11,782 bases of DNA from CAYQJS01 sp964417895. Its GTDB lineage: Bacteria; Chloroflexota; UBA6077; SHYK01. The notes beneath the pieces are model-generated. The model did no database searches. It worked only from the letters and a program-made list of their open reading frames with translations, and had not been told where the DNA came from. A program made the position numbers and the translations under genes. The DNA is taken from NCBI GenBank assembly GCA_964417895.1, contig CAYQJS010000092.1, positions 1 to 11,782 of the forward strand, written 5' to 3'. Shown here in pieces: positions 6,649 through 11,782 of the stretch; within the stretch, counting starts at the first letter, position 1, and the number at the start of each line of letters is the position of its first letter.

Positions 6649-7350
6649 TCAGTCAACATCTCCAGTCTCGATGTGTTCGGGCGCTTCAGCCAGCCCGAGG
6701 AGCTGTGCTTTGAACCAACGCACCGTCTCACTGGTCGCCATCTCGAGCGTGCCGGGTTCCTCGAATAGATGTCCCGCGCCCGGAACCACGGAAAGGAACG
6801 CCTCTTCGCTCAACGACGTCGCCGATCGCACCCCAGGAAGGAGCGGGTCAAACGATCCGATGACCACCAAAGTGGGCACTGCGAGCCGGACGAAATCGTG
6901 CGGCTCAACCGGCGGAGCCCGGAGAACCATGGCAGCGGGGTGCACCAGTTGGTGCGTAGCGGCGTGGATCGCCACTACCCCGCCGAGACTGGAACCGGCA
7001 ACCCCCAGACGCGTTGCATCAACCTCCGGCTGCCGCGATGCCCAGTGGAACGTCGCCTCCAAATCCTCCAGGTACGCGCTCTCGTCTTCTCGCGGATCGA
7101 AGGACGATTCACCGTGCCCGCTCAAGTCGAAGAGGAGCGCAGCTATCCCTGACTCCAGCAGCCGCTGGGCGATAACCACGTTCCGGGGAGACTCTTTGCT
7201 GCTCCCGAGCCCGTGTACAAAGATCACGCAAGGGAAGGGGGGCCGCCCCGTGGGAACCCACAACCTAAGCGCAACAGACACATGGTCTCGCGTGACCCTG
7301 CCATCTCGCATGGCTTGACTGGTCGTCGACTGTCGCGATGTGGCAATCAT
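6649..7350 (-). CDS. Alpha/beta hydrolase, dienelactone-hydrolase-like
   Basis: 233 aa. Visible are the oxyanion region FVHGLGSSKES (44-54), LLFDLSGHGES (72-82), the nucleophile elbow GSSLGG with Ser121 (119-124), acid GSFDPLLP with Asp168 (165-172), and GAGHLFEEPG with His194 (191-200). The complete Ser-Asp-His triad argues for an active serine hydrolase; the substrate is unknown. Homologues of this shape are annotated as dienelactone hydrolase or acyl-CoA thioester hydrolase-like, but the sequence alone does not decide. There is no signal peptide. I keep ATG 7350; an in-frame Met at residue 14 (position 7311) is an alternative, and neither has a strong SD. The gene ends 29 nt before the PRTase, with which it likely shares a transcript. 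Confidence 0.88.
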   Translation of the reverse strand: MIATSRQSTTSQAMRDGRVTRDHVSVALRLWVPTGRPPFPCVIFVHGLGSSKESPRNVVIAQRLLESGIAALLFDLSGHGESSFDPREDESAYLEDLEATFHWASRQPEVDATRLGVAGSSLGGVVAIHAATHQLVHPAAMVLRAPPVEPHDFVRLAVPTLVVIGSFDPLLPGVRSATSLSEEAFLSVVPGAGHLFEEPGTLEMATSETVRWFKAQLLGLAEAPEHIETGDVD

Positions 7351-7621
7351 TCTCTAGCTCGCCGTTCCCGTTGTCCCGGCGTTCGCCCTAAGTGACAGCG
7401 TACGCGCCGCTTAGGCGTTCAGTGAGAGCCAAACGGCCCCCGGCCAGTGGTAACCTCGGCCCTTAGTCGCAAGTAGAGCAAGGTGGTCGACTAGGTGAGG
7501 TAGCTGTACAGTGGGCCTGACGGTGCGAACTGGCAGGATCCGTCCCCGGGCGGGCCGCGTTCAAACGCCGCTGCGCTTCTGCTCGCATTTCTGCTCGCTG
7601 ATTCATCTCGGCATCGGCTGT
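7351..7621. other. 271-nt intergenic gap without a recognised gene
   Basis: This lies between the P-type ATPase stop and the hydrolase start. It contains a 10-bp direct repeat TTCTGCTCGC (7577-7586 and 7589-7598) and GC-rich patches, but no stem followed by a T tail that I would call a terminator on the minus strand, and no convincing -35/-10 pair. The long gap makes it the most likely place for a separate promoter for the hydrolase-PRTase part of the cluster. That is inference from spacing only. Confidence 0.5.
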
Positions 7622-10435
7622 TCAGAGTCCCGGTGAGCGCGGCTTCTCCCCCGCAAGCCGACTGGGCCCGAAGAAGGCGGTCTTCACCGCCTCCGCCCCG
7701 AGGAAGGGCACGGGAACCAGCACCAGGACGAATGCCCAGGTCATCAGGTCGAGCGGATGTGTGTGGAAGAGTGCTTGACCCGGACCGGTATACAGCAGGA
7801 GCAGCAGCAGGCCTGCGCCGACAACAGCCGAAGTTAGGAGCACGGGATTGGTCAGCGGCGACACCTTCAGAACCGACCCGCGCGTATTCCGCAGCGGCCA
7901 GGCCATCCCGAGGTGGGCCAGCGCCAGGGTCGCGAAGGCCGCGCTTTGGGCCGCGACAAGGTTCCCGTCTTCTCGACCTAGCGTCACGCTGAAGGCGGCG
8001 AGAGTCACCAACGCCAGGAGGATGCTCGGCACGATCACCAGCGGCGCGGTCCATCGGGGCAGGAACGATTCGCCGGGCCTTCGCGGCGAGTGAGCCATGA
8101 GCCCGCGCTCGGGCCGGTCCATGCCCAGACCTGCTCCCGGCAAGGCGTCGGTTACCAGGTTGACCCACAGGATCTGAACCGGATGGAGTGGCAGTTGGAG
8201 CCCGATGAGCATCGCCAGAAACAGCACCAAGATCTCGCCGAAGTTGCCGGATAGGAGGTATAGCACGGTCTTCTGAAGGTTCGCGAAAATGGTTCGCCCT
8301 TCCTCCACGGCCGCGACAATGGTGGCGTAGTGATCGTCGGTGAGTACGATGTCTGCGGCCTCCTTGGCCACCTCGGTTCCGCGGATCCCCATTGCTACGC
8401 CGATGTCGGCCCGACGTAGCGCCGGGGCGTCGTTGGCGCCGTCGCCAGTCATAGCGACCACCTCGCCCGCGGCTTGGAGCGCTCGGACGATCTCCAGCTT
8501 CTGCTGGGGGGCCACCCGAGCGTAGACCGAGGCGGTGGCCGAAGTCGCAGCCAGCGTTGCCTCATCCATCCGCTCCAAATCGGCACCGCTCACAATCGGC
8601 CAGTCGGCGGACGGCCCGGCGATGCCGAGCCGCCGAGCGATTGCGCCGGCTGTGGCGGGGTGGTCGCCGGTGATCATGACCGTACGGATACCAGCGGCGC
8701 GCGTGGCGGCCAGGGCGTCCGCGACCTCGGGGCGTGGTGGGTCCAGCAGCGCCACAAGCCCGATAAGCGTCAGGTTCACCTCGATGGCAGCGTCGGGATC
8801 ATCCACAGCCGCAGCTCCCTCGTCCCCAACCAGCGGGCGCTCCGCCAATGCCAGGACGCGCAACCCCTGACCGGCCAGGTGGTGCAAGGTTGAGGCTATG
8901 CCTTCCAACTGTTCCCGATCCAGAGGCCGGGAACCCTCGGTGGCCAAGATCCGACTGCAGCGGCCCAGGACGACGTCAGGGGCGCCCTTCACGAACGCGG
9001 AGATGCCATCGTCGCTACGGTGGATAGTCGTCATGCGCTTGCGGTCAGAACTGAAGGGCAGTTCGGCTAGACGCGGCCGGGCGACCTCTGTGGCGCGATG
9101 GTCTACGCCGAAGTCATAGGCGAGGTGCAGCAATGCCCGCTCGGTCGGGTCACCGACCGGACTGGGGTCGAGCGAAGCGTTATTACAGAGGACGGCCGCC
9201 CGCAGAAGAACGCCCAGAATCGGCAGTTCGTCGGGCTCGACCCGTCGCCCATCCTCCCACAGGTGGGCTTCTCGCACTTCTAGGAGACGGCCACCGACCA
9301 TGAGGGCCGCGGTGCGCATCTCACCGAGGGTAAGTGTCCCAGTCTTGTCGGTGCAGATGACCGTCGCAGCGCCCAGGGCCTCAACAGCGCCGAGCCGTCG
9401 GATGATCGCATTCCGCCGGGCCATCCGCTGGACCCCAAGGGCGAGGACTACCGTGACAACGGCCGGGAGGCCGGATGGCACTGAGGCCACTGCAAGGCTG
9501 GCTGCGACGAGGAGCATCTCCCCCAGAGGCTGTCCGCGCAATAGGCCTAGCGCTAGGACTGACGCCGAGGCCGCCAGCGCCAGCAGCGAGAGCACCTTCG
9601 CCAGCCAGACCACCTGGCGCTCAAGCGGCGTCGCCTGCGCTCTCGCCTCCGCTACCGCCTGGGCCAGGCGGCCCATTTCGGTCGAACTGCCGGTACTGGT
9701 GGCGACCAGACGCGCGTGCCCGAAAGTCACTGACGTGCCGAGGAACAACATATTGTCTCGGTCGGGCAGGGCGGTCTGAGGCGGCAGCGTGAGATCAGCT
9801 TGCTTGTCAGCAGGAATCGACTCGCCGGTGAGGGCGCTTTCGTCGACTTGAAGCGTGACGGTCGAAAGCAGTCGACCGTCGACCGGCGCGATGTCGCCAG
9901 CCTGTACAAATACTATGTCGCCGGGCACGATCTCGCTGGCCGCGATCTGCAGAACCTCGCCACTGCGCCGTACGCGGGCCGTAGGCGCACTCATGTCGCG
10001 GAGGGCAGCGAGGGCACGTGAGGCCCGCATTTCTTCCACGGCCCCGATGAACGTATTGATGGCGACTACGACGACGATTACAAGGGCGTCCTGCGGATCG
10101 CCCAGGAAGAAAGCTGCGCCGGCGGCGAACAGCAGCAGAAGGATGAGCGGGTTGTGGAACTGGCGAAGCGCCAGCGCGGCAAAAGTCGGCGCCGGCGTCA
10201 CGCGCAGTATGTTGGGTCCGAAGCGGGCTAGGCGGAGCTGGGCCTCGGACTCGGCCAGACCCAACTCGGGCCCCACATCGAGAGCAGCGGCCACGTCAGA
10301 GTATGGCAGGGCGTGGGGCAGCGTCGCCGCATCCGGGCGGGTGGATCGGGCGAACTGCCCGGGGTCGCTCGCCTGCAGGAGCTCAATAGGGGCTCCCGTC
10401 TCGGTGGGCTCACGTTTCGCAACAGGAACGGGCAT
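7622..10435 (-). CDS. Cation-transporting P-type ATPase, P2 (Ca2+-ATPase-like) type
   Basis: 937 aa membrane pump. In order: cation-ATPase N-terminal domain (about 43-75); two transmembrane helices (about 95-132); actuator domain with ALTGES (201-206); M3/M4 (about 280-335); phosphorylation motif CTDKTGTLT with Asp363; nucleotide-binding domain with KGAPD (483-487); TGDHPAT (589-595); hinge MTGDGANDAPALRRADIG (662-679); and six C-terminal helices (about 720-920). The M5 motif LLSGNFGEI (Asn731, Glu734) and M6 motif WVNLVTDALP (Asn759, Thr762, Asp763) match SERCA/PMR1 cation ligands. The M4 motif reads VPSGLP (Ser321) where calcium pumps have PEGLP, so one liganding Glu is absent and the transported ion is uncertain. 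No heavy-metal domain or CPx motif is present, so it is not P1B. ATG 10435 has only a weak SD. An IS element lies 80 bp upstream. Confidence 0.93.
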   Translation of the reverse strand: MPVPVAKREPTETGAPIELLQASDPGQFARSTRPDAATLPHALPYSDVAAALDVGPELGLAESEAQLRLARFGPNILRVTPAPTFAALALRQFHNPLILLLLFAAGAAFFLGDPQDALVIVVVVAINTFIGAVEEMRASRALAALRDMSAPTARVRRSGEVLQIAASEIVPGDIVFVQAGDIAPVDGRLLSTVTLQVDESALTGESIPADKQADLTLPPQTALPDRDNMLFLGTSVTFGHARLVATSTGSSTEMGRLAQAVAEARAQATPLERQVVWLAKVLSLLALAASASVLALGLLRGQPLGEMLLVAASLAVASVPSGLPAVVTVVLALGVQRMARRNAIIRRLGAVEALGAATVICTDKTGTLTLGEMRTAALMVGGRLLEVREAHLWEDGRRVEPDELPILGVLLRAAVLCNNASLDPSPVGDPTERALLHLAYDFGVDHRATEVARPRLAELPFSSDRKRMTTIHRSDDGISAFVKGAPDVVLGRCSRILATEGSRPLDREQLEGIASTLHHLAGQGLRVLALAERPLVGDEGAAAVDDPDAAIEVNLTLIGLVALLDPPRPEVADALAATRAAGIRTVMITGDHPATAGAIARRLGIAGPSADWPIVSGADLERMDEATLAATSATASVYARVAPQQKLEIVRALQAAGEVVAMTGDGANDAPALRRADIGVAMGIRGTEVAKEAADIVLTDDHYATIVAAVEEGRTIFANLQKTVLYLLSGNFGEILVLFLAMLIGLQLPLHPVQILWVNLVTDALPGAGLGMDRPERGLMAHSPRRPGESFLPRWTAPLVIVPSILLALVTLAAFSVTLGREDGNLVAAQSAAFATLALAHLGMAWPLRNTRGSVLKVSPLTNPVLLTSAVVGAGLLLLLLYTGPGQALFHTHPLDLMTWAFVLVLVPVPFLGAEAVKTAFFGPSRLAGEKPRSPGL

Positions 10436-10515
10436 TTCTTACTTCGCCATTTCTCAATTCGTATGGTGCGTCTGGGCCGAAAAAGCGTTGAGAGCCGAAC
10501 GGCCTAATTGCTTCG

Positions 10516-10540
10516 TGAGCCTACCCCGGTTTTCCGGACA
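10516..10540 (+). repeat. Left terminal inverted repeat of the IS3 element
   Basis: 25 bp, beginning TGAGCCTACCCC and ending GGTTTTCCGGACA. It matches the reverse complement of 11758-11782 at 23 of 25 positions; mismatches are at positions 4 and 8. It contains CCGGTTTTCCGG, a 4-bp stem with a TTTT loop. The TG...CA end convention fits IS3. Confidence 0.95.
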
Positions 10541-10581
10541 CCTAGACTGTGGCGAGATGCTCGCCCAGAAAGGAGTCCAGG

Positions 10582-10869
10582 ATGGCCACACGATATCCGG
10601 CAGAGTTCCGCCAAAGGGCGGTGGAGTTAGCGCGGCTGCGTGAGAAGCCGATCAAGCAGCTCGCCACCGACCTCGGCATCTCCGACCAGACGCTGCACAA
10701 CTGGATGAAACAGGCCGACATCGACGCGGACCGGCGCGATGGGCTGACGATCGAGGAGCGGGTAGAGCTCGTGCGCCTGCGGCGGGCGAACCGGGTGCTG
10801 GAGATGGAGAACGAGATCCTGAAGCGCGCGGCGGCCTTCTTCGCGCGGGAGAACGTGCTCCCAAAATGA
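10582..10869 (+). CDS. IS3-family transposase OrfA (HTH protein)
   Basis: 95 aa. It binds the IS ends and regulates transposition. It has an N-terminal helix-turn-helix (MATRYPAEFRQRAVELA..., with IKQLATDLGISDQTLHNWMK) and a C-terminal leucine-zipper-like coil (ERVELVRLRRANRVLEMENE) that in the family mediates multimerisation with OrfB or OrfAB. I prefer ATG 10582 over the in-frame GTG at 10549 because AAAGGAG lies 6 nt upstream and similarity begins at MATRY. It ends AAA TGA, overlapping the OrfB ATG. The A4 run there (10863-10866) would allow a one-base backward slip to make an OrfAB fusion. Confidence 0.94.
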   Translation: MATRYPAEFRQRAVELARLREKPIKQLATDLGISDQTLHNWMKQADIDADRRDGLTIEERVELVRLRRANRVLEMENEILKRAAAFFARENVLPK

Positions 10870-11741
10870 CTTTCCGGCTGGTCCAGGAGCTTGCCGCTCG
10901 CGGGGTCCGCGTGACGGTGGCCTGCCGGGTGTTACGGGTCTCGACCTCGGGCTACTACGAGTGGTGCGGCCGCCCGCCGTCGCTCCGTGCCGTGGCGGAC
11001 GAGGCGCTCAGCGTGCAGATGCGCGAGATCCACGCCTGCTCGCGCGGGACGTACGGGGCGCCGCGCGTGCACGCCGAACTGCGGCTTGGGCGCGGTGTGC
11101 GCTGCGGCCGCAAGCGCGTGGCTCGGCTGATGCGTGCTGCGCGTCTGTGCGGCATCTACCGGCGCCGGCGGAGGCGGGCGTGTCCTGTGGCCCCGGTGCA
11201 CGATGACCTCGTGCGGCGCCGCTTCGTCGCCGACGCGCCGGACCGGCTCTGGCTCACCGACATCACCGAGCACCCGACGCGCGAGGGCAAGGTCTACCTG
11301 GCAGCAGTGCTTGATGTCTACGCCCGCCGGATCGTCGGCTGGTCGATCGCCGACCACCTGCGCAGCGAGCTCGTCGTGGACGCGCTGGAGATGGCTCGCT
11401 GGCGACGCCGTCCGGCTCCCGGCCAGACGGTGCTGCACTCGGACCGTGGCACGCAGTACACCTCGTGGGCCTTCGGTCACCGGCTGCGCGACGCGGGCCT
11501 GCTCGGGTCGATGGGCCGCGTCGGCTCGGCTTACGACAACGCGATGATGGAGTCCTTCTTCGGGACGCTGCAACGCGAACTGCTCGACCGCCGCCAGTGG
11601 GCGACGCGCAAGGAGCTTGCGTCCGCGATCTTTGAATGGATCGAGGCCTGGTACAACCCGCGCCGCCGTCACACCTCGATCGACAATCTCAGTCCCGTGG
11701 ACTACGAGCGTCTGTTCACAGCCGCCGCGGATGCGGCATGA
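10866..11741 (+). CDS. IS3-family transposase OrfB (DDE catalytic domain)
   Basis: 291 aa. It has the rve-type integrase core with all three catalytic residues: Asp132 (LWLTDITEH), Asp193 (VLHSDRGTQYTS) and Glu229 (DNAMMESFFGTLQREL). The spacing is 60 residues between the two Asp and 35 between Asp193 and Glu229, the DD(35)E signature. Upstream are the HTH_21-like region (RGTYGAPRVHAELR, about 60-73) and an Arg-rich stretch (residues 99-104). The C-terminal YNPRRRHTSIDNLSPVDYE is also typical. The ORF is in the -1 frame relative to OrfA. Its ATG overlaps the OrfA stop (ATGA), so OrfB may be made by coupled reinitiation and/or as an OrfAB fusion by slippage on AAAA. No internal stops: an intact enzyme. 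The catalytic residues are seen directly; activity is inferred. Confidence 0.96.
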   Translation: MTFRLVQELAARGVRVTVACRVLRVSTSGYYEWCGRPPSLRAVADEALSVQMREIHACSRGTYGAPRVHAELRLGRGVRCGRKRVARLMRAARLCGIYRRRRRRACPVAPVHDDLVRRRFVADAPDRLWLTDITEHPTREGKVYLAAVLDVYARRIVGWSIADHLRSELVVDALEMARWRRRPAPGQTVLHSDRGTQYTSWAFGHRLRDAGLLGSMGRVGSAYDNAMMESFFGTLQRELLDRRQWATRKELASAIFEWIEAWYNPRRRHTSIDNLSPVDYERLFTAAADAA

Positions 11742-11757
11742 TCGTCAAGAAGCAAAC

Positions 11758-11782
11758 TGTCCGGAAAACCGGGGCAGGGTCA
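11758..11782 (-). repeat. Right terminal inverted repeat of the IS3 element
   Basis: 25 bp, TGTCCGGAAAACC followed by GGGGCAGGGTCA. It is the partner of 10516-10540 with 23 of 25 matches. It lies 16 nt after the OrfB stop and its last base is the last base of the window, so the sequence may have been cut or assembled to the IS boundary. Confidence 0.94.

Larger units (their letters stand above)
10516..11782 (+). mobile_element. Complete IS3-family insertion sequence
   Basis: 1267 bp bounded by 25-bp imperfect terminal inverted repeats, beginning TGA and ending TCA, with two overlapping transposase ORFs on the plus strand, opposite to all resident genes. Length, OrfA/OrfB layout and the DD(35)E triad are characteristic of IS3. 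It appears intact and potentially active. The flanking triplet on the left is TCG (10513-10515). The right flank is outside the window, so a target duplication cannot be checked. The insertion lies in the presumed upstream region of the P-type ATPase and could have displaced its native promoter. I cannot assign the IS3 subgroup with certainty. Confidence 0.95.

Noticed and set aside
7491..8168. 225-aa minus-strand ORF
   Set aside because: Mostly overlaps the ATPase C-terminal helices in another frame; Arg/Gly/Ala-rich composition without motifs.
9855..10643. 262-aa plus-strand ORF
   Set aside because: Antisense to the ATPase N-terminus and running through the IS left end; no domain features.
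10932..11672. 246-aa minus-strand ORF
   Set aside because: Antisense of OrfB, whose DDE motifs are intact on the plus strand.

Overview
The window is GC-rich bacterial DNA. Apart from one insertion sequence at the right edge, every gene I can support lies on the minus strand, so the functional reading order is right to left. I cannot name the organism. The bacterial IS3-type element, Bacillus-type acetyl-CoA synthetase, alpha/beta-type pyruvate dehydrogenase E1 and high GC would fit Chloroflexota, Actinomycetota or a deltaproteobacterium-like lineage, but none of these is proven.

Layout in transcription order: (1) 10435-7622, a 937-aa cation-transporting P-type ATPase of the P2 (Ca2+/Na+/K+) type; (2) a 271-nt gap without a gene; (3) 7350-6649, an alpha/beta hydrolase of the dienelactone-hydrolase type; (4) 6619-5918, a phosphoribosyltransferase (PRTase) with a strong ribosome binding site; (5) 5776-5538, a small gene visible only if one base is restored in a run of five A; (6) 5473-4541, a divergent PRPP synthetase; (7) 4469-4362, four 27-bp tandem repeats directly in front of the next gene; (8) 4340-2547, an AMP-forming acetyl-CoA synthetase; (9-11) pyruvate dehydrogenase E1 alpha, E1 beta and E2, with E2 cut off by the left edge. 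Acetyl-CoA synthetase and the three PDH genes are joined by a TAAATG junction, an ATGA overlap and a 4-nt gap, which strongly suggests one translationally coupled operon.

At the right edge is a complete IS3-family element (10516-11782) with 25-bp terminal inverted repeats (23 matches), OrfA, OrfB with a perfect DD(35)E triad, and an A4 -1 frameshift or reinitiation junction. The window ends exactly on the last base of the IS, and the IS sits about 80 bp upstream of the ATPase start codon.

How the genes may work together: acetyl-CoA synthetase (from acetate) and PDH (from pyruvate) converge on acetyl-CoA. The PRPP synthetase and the orphan PRTase form a plausible PRPP producer/consumer pair. 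Combined with a hydrolase and a P-type ATPase, this resembles the stress or energy-limitation clusters seen in diverse bacteria, where an orphan PRTase and a dienelactone-hydrolase-like protein recur together (they are fused in mycobacterial DosR-regulon proteins). That link is inference. The points most worth a second look are the small frameshifted gene, the 27-bp repeat array and the short ORF through it, and the unusual Ser in the ATPase PEGLP motif.
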